64,000 nt of DNA from Gilvimarinus gilvus (GCF_030518155.1 NZ_JAULRU010000583.1:62001-126000), one strand, 5' to 3'; positions 1 to 9,051 are shown, numbered from the stretch's first letter. The notes: generated by a model not told the origin, from the sequence alone. Numbers and translations are program-made.

Positions 1-392
1 TCGACAACATGTTTGCCGATAAGGCCTTTTGTGAGGTGCTTTTTGATCTGTCAGAAGCCGAGGCGATCGACAGTACAACCTTAGGCCTTATGGCGAAAAT
101 ATCCATTCTTGGTGAAGAGAGAGTAGGGGCTCGCCCGTTGATCTTCTCCCCCAATGAAAGTATCAATCGGATTCTCGATACCATGGGGTTCGCTGATATT
201 TTTATTATTGTGAATGAGTTGGAAAAGCCTATTGGCGTCACACAGGCACTGGCGAGTGCGGGTGAGCAGGCGGTCGACGAGGCGCAGGTCAAAACTAAGG
301 TAATAGAGGCCCATAAAATGCTTATGTGCCTAAATAAGGACAACGAAAAAATCTTTACCGACCTCGTTAACATGCTTGAGGCCGAGCAATAG
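1..392 (+). CDS. STAS-domain anti-sigma factor antagonist-like protein (5' truncated)
   Basis: The reading frame is open from the window edge, so the N-terminus is missing; the first ATG at 9 is internal. The visible part has the STAS core, with an acidic-hydrophobic strand followed by IDSTTLG, where the Ser/Thr pair sits at the site phosphorylated in anti-sigma antagonists. Such proteins act in partner switching with an HPK-type kinase/anti-sigma and a PP2C phosphatase. In Pseudomonas a STAS gene next to tal and dusA follows a response regulator with a phosphatase domain, so the partner may lie just outside the window; that is inference from remembered synteny. Confidence 0.8.
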   Translation, partial: DNMFADKAFCEVLFDLSEAEAIDSTTLGLMAKISILGEERVGARPLIFSPNESINRILDTMGFADIFIIVNELEKPIGVTQALASAGEQAVDEAQVKTKVIEAHKMLMCLNKDNEKIFTDLVNMLEAEQ

Positions 393-433
393 TTCGGGAG
401 CCGCTGGATACTTAATCAGAGGTCCCTTAGGTT

Positions 434-889
434 TTATTCGCCCCGTGCCGCATTGCGAGCGACTAAAAAATCAGTGTGTGATAGGTAAATAAGCTCCGCA
501 ACCCGACGAATAATGTGCTCTTCGTATTTGTCGAGCTCGCCGTCGGCCAAGGCTACTTGCCACATGGATTTAATCAAATTGAACTTTTCTTCGCGCGAGC
601 ACTGATCGTTTACTACCTGCGTAAACTGGTAAAGTGATGTCGCATTTTCCTGACGTGATCCAGCCCGTGCCTGAAGTTCATCAACTTCTTGCGCGCTGAG
701 CTTGTAAACATTTTGCAGTTCTTGCTTAAAAGCACCTAGTTCGGCCGGTTCAAAAACCGAATCGGCCGCTGCCACCTCCATTAGGAGCGCAGCGGCGGCC
801 AATTGCTTATCGTCTTCCGATAGACTGCTGGTCGAGCCGTCATCTTTATTCAGACGGCTCTCCAGAAAACGGGCAACCCTACTAAGCAT
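434..889 (-). CDS. TerB-like tellurite-resistance-family protein
   Basis: A 151-residue, all-helical acidic protein matching the TerB/COG4103 family: two helical repeats, each with an Ala-rich helix and an acidic turn ([11 protein letters not shown] near residue 40 and [12 protein letters not shown] near 115) in the place of the family's metal-binding loops. No signal peptide or membrane segment is visible, so it is probably cytosolic. The start overlaps the end of tal by 8 bases, implying cotranscription and coupled translation as last gene of a dusA-tal-terB run. The substrate or partner is unknown; the family is tied to membrane stress and metal binding. Confidence 0.8.
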   Translation of the reverse strand: MLSRVARFLESRLNKDDGSTSSLSEDDKQLAAAALLMEVAAADSVFEPAELGAFKQELQNVYKLSAQEVDELQARAGSRQENATSLYQFTQVVNDQCSREEKFNLIKSMWQVALADGELDKYEEHIIRRVAELIYLSHTDFLVARNAARGE

Positions 890-1841
890 TCGCCACGTCT
901 TTTAGCAGGTTTTCCAGTTTCACCTGATCTGCGGCGAAGTTACGAATACCTTCGGCAAGCTTCTCGGTGGCCATAGCATCATCGTTCATGCCAAAGCGGA
1001 AAGAGCTTTCGGTATCGATTAACTTGTCGATAGACTCGCCCGTGTTGGCTGGAGAAAGTACACGCTCCAGGGAACCGGTGTCTTCATCCAGTTCTTTCAG
1101 CAGCTGTGGGCTAATGGTCAGGCGGTCACAGCCAGCCAGAGCTTCGATTTCACCGGTGTTACGGAAGCTAGCACCCATTACCACTGTCTCGTAGTTGTGC
1201 TGCTTGTAGTAGTTGTAGATGCGACGCACAGACAGTACGCCTGGATCCGTTTCAGCGGTGTAGTCTTCGCCGGTGGATTTTTTGTACCAGTCCAGAATAC
1301 GGCCTACGAAAGGTGAAATCAGAAAAACGCCGGCGTCTGCACAGGCCGCGGCTTGATTGAAGCCAAACAGCAGTGTCAGATTACAGTTGATGCCTTCTTT
1401 TTCAAGCGTTTCTGCGGCGCGAATACCTTCCCAGGTGGACGCAAGCTTGATCAGGACGCGTGATTTTTCGATGCCATTTTGCTGATACAAATCAATCAAA
1501 TGATGTGCTTTGTCGATGCTGGCGTTGGTGTCAAAGCTCAGGCGGGCATCCACCTCGGTAGATATGCGGCCAGGCACCAGTTTCAGGATTTCACAGCCAA
1601 TGGCCACCGCCAGGTGGTCGCAGGCTGACTTAATCTGTTGGTCGTTGCTGCCGCCTTCTTGTTGGGCTGCGGCAATACACTTATCAAGCAGAGGCTTGTA
1701 AGCTGGAATTTGTGCGGCTTTCAGCAGCAAAGAAGGGTTGGTGGTGGCATCTTGGGGCTTGTAGAGCTTGATGGCCTCAATGTCGCCGGTATCGGCAACC
1801 ACGTCTGTCATCTGCTTCAGCTGTTCGAGTTTGGTACTCAC
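882..1841 (-). CDS. tal: Transaldolase
   Basis: Transaldolase moves a dihydroxyacetone unit between sedoheptulose-7-phosphate and glyceraldehyde-3-phosphate in the non-oxidative pentose phosphate pathway. The 319-residue length is that of the TalA/TalB subfamily. Visible signatures are [12 protein letters not shown] near residue 30 and the Schiff-base lysine in IKLASTWEG near residue 132. It is cytosolic. It follows dusA on the same strand after 250 bases and overlaps terB downstream. The ATG at 1841 is preceded by AGGAGCC on the coding strand. Confidence 0.97.
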   Translation of the reverse strand: MSTKLEQLKQMTDVVADTGDIEAIKLYKPQDATTNPSLLLKAAQIPAYKPLLDKCIAAAQQEGGSNDQQIKSACDHLAVAIGCEILKLVPGRISTEVDARLSFDTNASIDKAHHLIDLYQQNGIEKSRVLIKLASTWEGIRAAETLEKEGINCNLTLLFGFNQAAACADAGVFLISPFVGRILDWYKKSTGEDYTAETDPGVLSVRRIYNYYKQHNYETVVMGASFRNTGEIEALAGCDRLTISPQLLKELDEDTGSLERVLSPANTGESIDKLIDTESSFRFGMNDDAMATEKLAEGIRNFAADQVKLENLLKDVANA

Positions 1842-1928
1842 AATTTGGCTCCTAAACGTATAGTAAATATGCGATTTTTGACGCTAGCGGCACCCCGGCT
1901 GCTCTCTGGTCGGAGCTTTTTGATATAC

Positions 1929-1950
1929 GCCCACAGGTAAGGCTGTGGGC
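1929..1950. other. 8-bp perfect hairpin in the dusA-tal spacer
   Basis: Arms GCCCACAG (1929-1936) and CTGTGGGC (1943-1950) flank a six-base loop. No T-run follows on either strand, so it is not a standard intrinsic terminator for dusA. The rest of the 250-base spacer (1842-2091) has no credible gene. It could be an mRNA processing or leader structure for tal; function is not shown. Confidence 0.4.
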
Positions 1951-2091
1951 CAGTACAGGGTGCGTGAGCGACCGGTGAAATAAGCGGTCTCTCTCCTTTC
2001 TACCCGGTGGACGTTAGTGGCCACTGGGCGGTAAACCTCAGGCCCGCTATTGTAAACGCTAAAGGCAGTGGGGCAAAGCGTTGCCGTCGGT

Positions 2092-3084
2092 TTAGACTCC
2101 GCTTTCTACCTCTTGCAGTGCCTGCCAGATCACATCGACTCCGGCACCTGACTTGTGTGCATTCTCACTAATGACGCGGCGAAAGCGTCGGGCTCCGGGG
2201 AGACCTTGATACAGCCCCAGCGTGTGTCGCGTCATACTGCTAAGCTTCACTCCCTTGGACAGCTCTTCCTCGCAGTAATTCACAAACTCGCGCATTACCT
2301 CTAATCGGCTCGGTGGCGGCGTCGTAGCACCGTAAATAATTTTATCCACGTCAGCCATTAAGTAGGGGTTGGCATAGATTTCGCGGCCCAGCATTACGCC
2401 ATCGAGGCCGGTCAGTAGCTCCTGACATTGGTTTAAAGTCTTAATGCCGCCGTTAACAATGATCTCCAGGTTTGGCCGCTCTTGTTTTAGACGGGCGACG
2501 AGCTCGTAATCCAGCGGCGGAATATCGCGATTCTCCTTGGGGCTAAGCCCTTGCAGCCAGGCTTTGCGCGCGTGCACAATAAAGGTGGTACAGCCGCTGC
2601 GGGCGACGGTGTCCACGAAATTGAGTAGCCCCGCGTAATCTTCCATATCGTCAATACCGATACGGTGCTTAATGCTAACGGGGATGCCCACTCGCTCCAT
2701 CATCGCGCTCATGCATTCACGCACGAGCTCGGGCTCGGCCATAAGGCAGGCGCCGATGCGCCCACTTTGTACCCGGTCAGAGGGGCAGCCGCAATTTAAG
2801 TTAACCTCACTGTAGCCCCATTGTTCGGCATAGGCTGCGCATTGCGCCAGTGCCTCGGGGTCTGAGCCGCCCAGTTGCAATGCTACCGGCGCCTCCTCGG
2901 CGTTAAACCGCAAAAACCGCTCCCGGTCACCGTAAATCAGCGCTCCGGTTGTGACCATTTCGGTGTAGAGAACCGCGTGTTTGCTTAAGAGGCGCCAAAA
3001 ATAACGACAGTGTCGGTCACTCCAGTCCATCATCGGGGCGCAGGTGAAACGTCGGTTAATTGTGGGCGTTGTGTTGCTTGGCAC
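2092..3084 (-). CDS. dusA: tRNA-dihydrouridine(20/20a) synthase DusA
   Basis: DusA reduces uridine 20/20a in the tRNA D-loop using FMN and NADPH. The 330-residue protein has the flavin-binding barrel start (CAPMMDWSDRHCRYF), the catalytic cysteine segment NLNCGCPSDRVQ near residue 95, the HARKAWLQGLSPKENR block typical of the DusA subgroup near 170, and the phosphate-binding IVNGGI and GVMLGREIY motifs. The start is GTG at 3084; an in-frame ATG lies about 18 codons inside at the conserved MMDW, too late for the family. It is probably the first gene of the dusA-tal-terB run. Confidence 0.95.
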   Translation of the reverse strand: MPSNTTPTINRRFTCAPMMDWSDRHCRYFWRLLSKHAVLYTEMVTTGALIYGDRERFLRFNAEEAPVALQLGGSDPEALAQCAAYAEQWGYSEVNLNCGCPSDRVQSGRIGACLMAEPELVRECMSAMMERVGIPVSIKHRIGIDDMEDYAGLLNFVDTVARSGCTTFIVHARKAWLQGLSPKENRDIPPLDYELVARLKQERPNLEIIVNGGIKTLNQCQELLTGLDGVMLGREIYANPYLMADVDKIIYGATTPPPSRLEVMREFVNYCEEELSKGVKLSSMTRHTLGLYQGLPGARRFRRVISENAHKSGAGVDVIWQALQEVESGV

Positions 3085-3201
3085 GGGGAAGGCGGATCTC
3101 GTGGGTTATCGAAGGGGGCATTTTACCCCTTTTGGCGTTCGTTCGACAAAACTTGGTGATTTTCATTTTCCCGAACTTTACGATTCGTGGCAGCATAGGG
3201 C

Positions 3202-3230
3202 CTTATATCGGGGTTTAGCCCATGTATAAT
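3202..3230 (+). promoter_or_regulatory. Candidate sigma-70 promoter for the DUF481 gene
   Basis: A consensus TATAAT at 3225-3230 lies 17 bases after a weak CTTATA (3202-3207), and the gene's ATG is at 3267 after AAGGAG (3256-3261). The -10 is strong and the -35 is poor, so the call rests mostly on the -10 and its position. Confidence 0.45.
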
Positions 3231-3266
3231 GTCGTTATTTAAAGAATTATCTCTCAAGGAGTTGTT

Positions 3267-4049
3267 ATGAAGGGTTGTGTGGCTGGTGTGGCTGGTGTTG
3301 CTGTGGCAGCGCTGATGGGCAGTTCAGTATTTGTCATCGCGGAAGAGGCCGAAGCGCCTCCCGAGTGGGAAGTGTCTGCCGAGTTGGGCGCACTCAATAC
3401 GACGGGTAATACCGAGACAATGTCATTAAATGGAAAGATTGATGTGACGCAAAATTTAGAGCATTGGCGCAATAATTTTATTGCCAGTGCTCTGTACAAA
3501 GAAGATGTTCCTGACGATGATGACAGTGCAACCGATGAGCGGGAAAAAACGGCAGAAAAGTATTTTGTCTCGGCCAAAAGCGCCTATTTGCTAATGGGTG
3601 AGCACGGTAACCTGTTTGGTTATTTGTCTCATACTCACGATGAGTTTGGTTCCTATCGCAAGTACTCAACCGCTGCCATTGGTTATGGTAACCGGCTCAT
3701 TCATACCGATAGTGTAACACTCGATGCAGAGGTAGGCCCTGGCCACTATTGGGGCGATAAAGTCGTCGATGAAGATAATAATATCATCGTTAAGGAAGAT
3801 GGTTTTATGGTGCGGGTGGCGGGAGACCTCAAATGGGTTATCTCGGAAAACGCCACTTTTACTCAAGAGCTGTCAGGTGAATTTGGCGACGAGAATACAC
3901 GGTATCAAAGCGACACGGCGATCAGTACGAAGATAAACGGCAGTTTACAGATGAAGGCGGGCTACACTGTGAGCCATGATACCGAAGTTGCCGATGATAA
4001 AGAAAAGACAGATACCACTACCTATATTAATTTAGTGTACAGTTTTTAA
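3267..4049 (+). CDS. DUF481 outer-membrane protein (YdiY-like, putative salt-induced)
   Basis: A 260-residue protein with an N-terminal signal peptide (hydrophobic Ala/Val/Gly stretch to about residue 25, cleavage likely near VIAEEAEA), then a pattern of alternating polar/hydrophobic strands ending in an aromatic residue (YINLVYSF), as in outer-membrane beta-barrels. The ELGALNTTGNTET start of the mature part is typical of DUF481. A strong AAGGAG precedes the ATG. The family is annotated as salt-inducible outer-membrane protein, but its physiological role is not established. It is monocistronic and convergent with the GST gene. Confidence 0.85.
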   Translation: MKGCVAGVAGVAVAALMGSSVFVIAEEAEAPPEWEVSAELGALNTTGNTETMSLNGKIDVTQNLEHWRNNFIASALYKEDVPDDDDSATDEREKTAEKYFVSAKSAYLLMGEHGNLFGYLSHTHDEFGSYRKYSTAAIGYGNRLIHTDSVTLDAEVGPGHYWGDKVVDEDNNIIVKEDGFMVRVAGDLKWVISENATFTQELSGEFGDENTRYQSDTAISTKINGSLQMKAGYTVSHDTEVADDKEKTDTTTYINLVYSF

Positions 4050-4097
4050 CTGCGCGGGGGCTGACTGTCGCGCCTAATATTGAAGGCGCACGCGGTA

Positions 4098-4772
4098 TTA
4101 CGGGCACACCCGGCTGGCGCGAGAGAACGCCGGGCGTTGGCTGACAGTGCGTCGCCAGCGCTCCAGGGCGCTGAAGTCTTGTGTTTTGCAGGGGGCATAT
4201 TCTTGCCCAGTGGCCAAATGTGCCACCCAGGGGGCTATGGCCATATCGGCAATGCTGTAACTTTCCCCCAGCATATAAGTGTGACGAGACAAGTGTTGAT
4301 CGAGTACCGATAACCCGCGTTTAATTTCTGCGAGTAAGTCGGTCAGCATGTCACTGGCTGGGTCGAGGTGTTGGCACCTGCTGTAGAGGTGGCAGCACGG
4401 CGCAATATGAGCGCTTTGAAAGAATAGCCACTGGTCACATGCACTTTTCCCCGCGCGATCGAAAGGAATAAATTCACCGGTTTTATCCGCCAAATAGCGC
4501 AGTATTGCCCCTGACTCCATTAGGCTAATAATGTGTCCATCGGGGCCGTCGGGGTCAATCAGGGCGGGTATCCGGCCGTTGGGGTTGATAATATGAAATG
4601 CGTCGCTGTGTTGGTCTCCGGCTTGTAAATCAATTGCGTGCGCTTCATAGCTCAGGTGCATCTCCTCTAAAGCCAAGGCCACCTTGATACCGTTTGGGGT
4701 GTTTTTGGAGTAGAGTTGAATTAGGCTCGGGTGCTGCGCGGGCCAGCGTTGCATTACCTGATGCAGGTGCAT
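4098..4772 (-). CDS. Nu-class (YfcG/Ure2p-like) glutathione S-transferase
   Basis: A 224-residue cytosolic glutathione transferase. The thioredoxin-fold N-terminal domain carries YSKNTPNGIKV near residue 21, where the Asn-Thr-Pro-Asn segment replaces the Tyr/Ser/Cys of other GST classes, followed by NPNGRIPALIDPDG and the glutathione gamma-glutamyl contact MESGAIL near residue 85. The helical C-terminal domain contains YSIADMAIAPW. Nu-class enzymes have disulfide reductase and peroxidase activity toward small thiols and hydroperoxides. It is divergent from moaC, with 104 bases between the starts, so the two may share a promoter region. Confidence 0.9.
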   Translation of the reverse strand: MHLHQVMQRWPAQHPSLIQLYSKNTPNGIKVALALEEMHLSYEAHAIDLQAGDQHSDAFHIINPNGRIPALIDPDGPDGHIISLMESGAILRYLADKTGEFIPFDRAGKSACDQWLFFQSAHIAPCCHLYSRCQHLDPASDMLTDLLAEIKRGLSVLDQHLSRHTYMLGESYSIADMAIAPWVAHLATGQEYAPCKTQDFSALERWRRTVSQRPAFSRASRVCP

Positions 4773-4876
4773 ATGCGCCTCCTGAAGCGACGCTGAGGCC
4801 GTGAATGGCTCAGCGCGTTTGGGGTGATACCTTTTAGATAATAGTAGAGTAATTGCAATAATTTTAGAGAATTTCT

Positions 4877-5362
4877 ATGGCATTGACACACTGCGACTCC
4901 ACAGGCAAGGCCAGTATGGTGGATGTTTCCGACAAATCGTCCACTCAGCGTGAGGCTCGCGCGCAAGCTTATGTCAATATGAGCGCTGATACTTTGCTGG
5001 CGGTGACGGATAACCGTATGAAAAAAGGTGATGTGCTTGCAACGGCGCGTATTGCCGGCATTCAGGCGGCCAAAAAGTGCAGCGACCTGATTCCGCTTTG
5101 TCACCCTCTGGCTTTGAGCAAGGTCGATGTAAACTTTGAGCTGCAATCAGAGCAGCAGCGTATTTATGTAGAAAGCTACTGCAAGCTGGTAGGGCAGACC
5201 GGTGTCGAAATGGAAGCTCTGACCGCCGCAAGTGTTGCTGCCCTTACCATTGTCGATATGTGTAAGGCTATGGATATGGCCATGGTGGTGACGGATGTGT
5301 GTGTTCTGGAGAAATCTGGTGGACGCCGCGGTCACTACACGCGTGCTAGTGAGAAAACCTGA
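4877..5362 (+). CDS. moaC: Cyclic pyranopterin monophosphate synthase MoaC
   Basis: MoaC converts the 3',8-cyclo-GTP product of MoaA to cyclic pyranopterin monophosphate in molybdenum cofactor synthesis. The 161-residue protein has the family blocks [27 protein letters not shown] (active-site His), GVEMEALTA and a final KSGGRRGHY. It is first in moaC-moaD-moaE; the TGA stop and the moaD ATG share one base. moaA and moaB are not in the window, so the pathway must be completed elsewhere. Confidence 0.97.
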   Translation: MALTHCDSTGKASMVDVSDKSSTQREARAQAYVNMSADTLLAVTDNRMKKGDVLATARIAGIQAAKKCSDLIPLCHPLALSKVDVNFELQSEQQRIYVESYCKLVGQTGVEMEALTAASVAALTIVDMCKAMDMAMVVTDVCVLEKSGGRRGHYTRASEKT

Positions 5363-5610
5363 TGATTCGCGTTCTGTTTTTTGCCAGTTTGCGCGAGCGC
5401 CTGGGCTGCGATGCTTTGGAGCTGGCATGTTCACCGGGTATGTGCGTCAGTGACGCTATTGTCGAGCTTGAGAGTCGGGGGCCGCAGTGGCGGGAAGTTT
5501 TTGCCGAAACTCAATGTTTGGCCGCCGCGAATCAAACAATGGTGCCGCTAAGTCATCCGCTTAACGATGGCGACGAGCTGGCACTCTTTCCGCCAGTTAC
5601 AGGTGGCTAA
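5362..5610 (+). CDS. moaD: Molybdopterin synthase sulfur-carrier subunit MoaD
   Basis: An 82-residue ubiquitin-fold protein ending in the required Gly-Gly (PPVTGG), the site of adenylation and thiocarboxylation. It delivers sulfur to MoaE to build the dithiolene of molybdopterin. FFASLRERLG at the start and GDELALFPPV at the end are standard for the family. It is translationally coupled to moaC by a one-base stop/start overlap and directly followed by moaE. Confidence 0.95.
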   Translation: MIRVLFFASLRERLGCDALELACSPGMCVSDAIVELESRGPQWREVFAETQCLAAANQTMVPLSHPLNDGDELALFPPVTGG

Positions 5611-6066
5611 ATGAACAAGGTTAGGGTGCAGCATAAGGCGTTTTGCGCTGCCCAGGAGTACCAAGCTGTAGTTGATGATGGCGGTGCTAATGGTGCGATA
5701 GTGATGTTTACCGGGCGTGTTCGCGCCGACGGTGCTAGCAATCCCGTCACCGCACTTGAGCTCGAACACTATCCGGGTATGACCGAGCAGGTTCTTGAGC
5801 GGTTGGTGCTTGAGGCCCGCGCCCGCTGGCAAATTACTGAGGTTCGGCTAATTCACCGAGTGGGTAAAATTGCCGTTGGCGAGGATATTGTATTGGTGCT
5901 GGTGAGCTCTGCGCATCGCCAACAGGCTTTTTCTGCCGCTGAGTTTTTAATGGATAAGTTGAAAACCACAGCCACCTTCTGGAAAAAAGAGCATCGACTG
6001 GATGGCAGCAGTAAATGGGTTGAGGCTAAGACATCGGATGACGCGGCCGCCAGTCGTTGGGACTGA
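5611..6066 (+). CDS. moaE: Molybdopterin synthase catalytic subunit MoaE
   Basis: MoaE converts cyclic pyranopterin monophosphate to molybdopterin with MoaD thiocarboxylate in an alpha2beta2 complex. The 151-residue protein has GAIVMFTGRVR, LELEHYPGMTE, VSSAHRQQAF and the catalytic-lysine region ATFWKKE near residue 124. The ATG begins on the base after the moaD stop, so it is coupled. A ribosome site (AGGTGG) lies inside the moaD end. Confidence 0.96.
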   Translation: MNKVRVQHKAFCAAQEYQAVVDDGGANGAIVMFTGRVRADGASNPVTALELEHYPGMTEQVLERLVLEARARWQITEVRLIHRVGKIAVGEDIVLVLVSSAHRQQAFSAAEFLMDKLKTTATFWKKEHRLDGSSKWVEAKTSDDAAASRWD

Positions 6067-6091
6067 GGGGCAGCCCGTTGGCCACAGCTAT

Positions 6092-6400
6092 TTACTCAAG
6101 CGCTTTCTCGGCGCGATCGAGGGCTTCCTCGCTCGCTTTGGCCGCTTCATCAGTCAACTCTTTCGCGCTTTCAACCCCTTCACGCCCTGCGCTGAGCGCA
6201 GCGTCCGCCATTGCCCCGGCTTTTGTTTTCAGATCCTCAGCCTTAGCTCGGGCCTGCTCGGCCGCGATTTTGGCTGTTTCTGTGGCGCTTTCGAGCGTTT
6301 GCTTGGCCGAAATGGCTAATTCACTATCTTGCTCTTTAGGGCTGCAGGCAATTAGCCCTACAACAGCCAGAACGAGCATTGCTTTGGCACGGCCTGTCAT
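6092..6400 (-). CDS. Small Ala-rich helical lipoprotein
   Basis: A 102-residue protein with a signal sequence ending in the lipobox LIAC (Cys near residue 19) followed by SPKEQD, then a single long Ala/Glu/Lys-rich helix with heptad-like spacing, resembling Lpp-type or YtxH-like coiled-coil proteins. It would be lipid-anchored in the envelope. It is convergent to moaE with 25 bases between stops. No specific family is recognised and its role is unknown. Two long opposite-strand frames over the same bases reflect its Ala-rich codons. Confidence 0.75.
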   Translation of the reverse strand: MTGRAKAMLVLAVVGLIACSPKEQDSELAISAKQTLESATETAKIAAEQARAKAEDLKTKAGAMADAALSAGREGVESAKELTDEAAKASEEALDRAEKALE

Positions 6401-6577
6401 GTGGTTACCTATTTCTATTTTTCGGGATCGTTAGTGTATGAGTGATTGGCATGCGGCGGCAAGTGCAAGGGTGCGAGTGGGTGTTAACTTAGTTACAATA
6501 GTCGTATAGTCCGGGTGCTGACTAATTTATCACCGCCTGCGACGCCCGCTGAATCTGATTTTCCGTAAAGTGACAAA

Positions 6578-6778
6578 ATGAATTTTGAACAGTTTGAAAC
6601 CTGGTCTCTATACATAGGTATAGGTGGCCTCATAGGGTTTATGATGTTTATTGTTTGGGATCTTGCCAAAGAGTCCAAGGCGGGAAAATTTGGTACCTTT
6701 ATATTGTTTCTCGCACTTGGGCTGGGTCTTTTAGGCTTTGTAATAAAGACAGTACTGGTAGAAATCATTGATAAATAG
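6578..6778 (+). CDS. DUF2788 small membrane protein
   Basis: A 66-residue protein with two hydrophobic helices (about residues 12-28 and 41-60) separated by the charged loop AKESKAGKFG. The opening NFEQFETWSLYIGIGG and the loop match DUF2788, a small inner-membrane family known mainly from Pseudomonas and relatives with no assigned function. It lies 28 bases before the sensor-kinase gene on the same strand and could be cotranscribed with it. The ribosome site is weak (AAAGTG). Confidence 0.8.
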   Translation: MNFEQFETWSLYIGIGGLIGFMMFIVWDLAKESKAGKFGTFILFLALGLGLLGFVIKTVLVEIIDK

Positions 6779-6805
6779 TAACGCTGTACCAGCAAGGTAA
6801 GGTCT

Positions 6806-9043
6806 ATGTTCGAATTATTTACACCAAGCTGTAAAGTGCAAAAAGATCGTCAGGTTATTCACGACACCGACGCCCGCGTGGCGAAGTACAGTCGTCGCGG
6901 TCTGATTCTTAATTTCCTTGTTTTCGCACTAAGCTTGGTGTTTGGTGGTTTTTTTGCGCGCGAGACCAATTTGGCTGTTGTCTTGGTGACGGGCCTGCTT
7001 TTGGTAACGCTGCTTCGAAGTTACTACCTATTTCGGTTTGAAATCCTATATTCCCGAGCTCCCAGACGCTGGCGTACGCAGTATTTTCTCGCGTCCTTTT
7101 TAGGGGCAATTTGGTGGAGTGTCATTCTGGTTAGTTTGACATGGGTTCTCGGTATGCGTGATGAGGCCCTAATTATGTGGCTTTATACCGTAGTGTTTTA
7201 CTCATCGGTCGCCAACGTATTCTCTCCCTATATTCGTTTTCTGAAAATTTACCTGTTTATCGGTATGATTCCGGCCGCTGTTACGGCGCTAATGCTAGCG
7301 ACAGTTGAGGGAGCTTTGTACGCATCTATCATGGTGATGTTTTATGTCATGCTGGTGCATCAGGCCAAGGTTACCGGCAGTGGGTATTGGGAGCGGCTAG
7401 AGGTAAATTTCATATTAGATGAGCGCGCTCGCGGACTTGAAAATGAACAGAAGAGTTCCCGGGCAGCCATTGATTTAAAAAATGAGTTCTTAGTTAATTT
7501 GGGGCATGAGTTTCGCGTGTCCCTCAATGATATTCTTGGCACCTTGTCTTTGGTCGATAATGCAGATCTTTCTGATCGTCAGCGTGATTTGCTCAGCATG
7601 GCGACCAAAGCTGGCGAGCGGCAGTTAGATTTGGTGAATAATGTGGTGGATTTTTCCAAAATCACAACCAAGTCATTAGAGCTGGATGAGTCTGTGTTCG
7701 ATTTGCGTCGACTTGTGTCGAAGCTGGTGCGGGATTTCTCGCTCGAGGCTCACCAGCAAGGCGTCGAGCTGAACTATTTATTGGACGCCGAGCTGCCTGC
7801 CCGGGTCAAGGGCGATGCCGCCAGACTTAGGCAAATTACCGGTAGCTTGCTGAGCCACGCATTAAAGTTTTCGGTCACTGGCAATGTATTTGTGGAGGTG
7901 ACCTTCGATAGCGCCGATGAAAATAAAGGCGAATTGCAGATTGTTATTAGCGACAGTCACTATCATCGCACTGACGAGGCCAAGGCTGAGGTGGATGAGT
8001 CGCGCCTGCAGGAGGCCGAGCAAACCGGTCGGGTTGGCATTGGTCTCGCTATCAGTAAAGGGTTGGCCGAGTGCATGGACGGCAGCGTCCACTTGCTGAA
8101 AACGCCTTCGGGTGGCAACCGAATTTTGATTAACGTAAACCTTGAGGCCATCAGCCATCAGGGCAAAACCCTGGGCGCCGATCAGCGTTTGCGGGGCAAG
8201 CGCTTACTGTTGGTGGATTTGCCCGACCGCGTTGCCATGGACCTGCTGGATGAACTCAGCAACTGGGGTGTCGAAGGGCAAACCGTTTACGGTTATGAGC
8301 AAGCCGTTGCAAAAGTTCAGACGTGCCGCAGTGACGGTGAGCCAATAGATTGTGTGATTATTTACAACCGGCTCAACAGCTTCAATGCGTTGGCGCTTTC
8401 TCGTGAGCTCGCTAAAGATGAGTCTACCGCTGCACTCAAGCAAATCATTGCAATGAGTGTTTTGCAGCGAGACACTGATGAAGTGCAGGAGCATCTGCAG
8501 GCACACAGGCAGGTTAGTTGTTTAGAAAAACCGATCATTTATAAGCAGCTCTATGAAGCATTGAGCCAGCGTCTGGTCTTGCAGGAAGAGCCAGAATCAG
8601 ACTCTCCGGAACCTGTCGCGCCTATTGTTCCTGTCGCCGATGAGCCGGGCATTAAGCGGGTGTTAGTGGTAGAGGATCACCGGGTCAACCAAATGGTTGC
8701 GTCGGGCATGTTGAAGAAACTCGGCTGCTATGTGCAGCTGGTGAACAGTGGCCCCGAGGCTGTCGCCATTCTGGAGAAAGAGCGTTTTGACATGGTGCTG
8801 CTTGATAGCGAGTTGCCTGAGGATTCTGGCTTATCGGCCGTTATTAAGATTCGGGAGCAGGAAAAGACCAACAACAGCCGACGTCGTATTCCGGTGATTG
8901 CCATGATTCCGGACCTGAGCGAAGAGCAAATCAGTGAATTATTTTCAGCCGGGTTTGATGATCAGATTAACAAACCACTTCGTTATGAAGCTCTTGAGGG
9001 GCGAGTACAGCGCTGGCTCAATATAGACTCAGCCAGCGTGTAA
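6806..9043 (+). CDS. Hybrid sensor histidine kinase-like protein with degenerate catalytic motifs
   Basis: A 745-residue inner-membrane protein. About six membrane helices lie in residues 33-187, followed by a dimerisation/phosphoacceptor helix with His234 in NLGHEF, an ATPase-like domain (about 340-445) and two receiver-like domains (464-590 and 617-740). Expected motifs are damaged: the N-box Asn is His351 (LLSHALKF), the DxGxG box reads DSHYH (383-387), and only the late glycine motif GIGLAIS is kept. In receiver 1 the aspartate position is Tyr520. Receiver 2 keeps E623/D624, D667 and K723 but has Ile for the usual Thr. It may be a pseudokinase or phosphotransfer scaffold. No dedicated response regulator is adjacent. 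Confidence 0.85.
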   Translation: MFELFTPSCKVQKDRQVIHDTDARVAKYSRRGLILNFLVFALSLVFGGFFARETNLAVVLVTGLLLVTLLRSYYLFRFEILYSRAPRRWRTQYFLASFLGAIWWSVILVSLTWVLGMRDEALIMWLYTVVFYSSVANVFSPYIRFLKIYLFIGMIPAAVTALMLATVEGALYASIMVMFYVMLVHQAKVTGSGYWERLEVNFILDERARGLENEQKSSRAAIDLKNEFLVNLGHEFRVSLNDILGTLSLVDNADLSDRQRDLLSMATKAGERQLDLVNNVVDFSKITTKSLELDESVFDLRRLVSKLVRDFSLEAHQQGVELNYLLDAELPARVKGDAARLRQITGSLLSHALKFSVTGNVFVEVTFDSADENKGELQIVISDSHYHRTDEAKAEVDESRLQEAEQTGRVGIGLAISKGLAECMDGSVHLLKTPSGGNRILINVNLEAISHQGKTLGADQRLRGKRLLLVDLPDRVAMDLLDELSNWGVEGQTVYGYEQAVAKVQTCRSDGEPIDCVIIYNRLNSFNALALSRELAKDESTAALKQIIAMSVLQRDTDEVQEHLQAHRQVSCLEKPIIYKQLYEALSQRLVLQEEPESDSPEPVAPIVPVADEPGIKRVLVVEDHRVNQMVASGMLKKLGCYVQLVNSGPEAVAILEKERFDMVLLDSELPEDSGLSAVIKIREQEKTNNSRRRIPVIAMIPDLSEEQISELFSAGFDDQINKPLRYEALEGRVQRWLNIDSASV

Positions 9044-9051
9044 GCTTTCTG

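Noticed and set aside
1929-1950. Intrinsic terminator of dusA
   Set aside because: The hairpin is perfect but neither strand has a T-run after it.
4080-4313. 77-codon plus-strand frame at the end of the GST gene
   Set aside because: It overlaps the conserved C-terminal domain of the GST on the other strand and has no recognisable features.
6002-6434. Two overlapping plus-strand frames after moaE
   Set aside because: They lie opposite the Ala-rich small lipoprotein gene, which has a proper signal peptide and lipobox; the frames arise from its repetitive codons.
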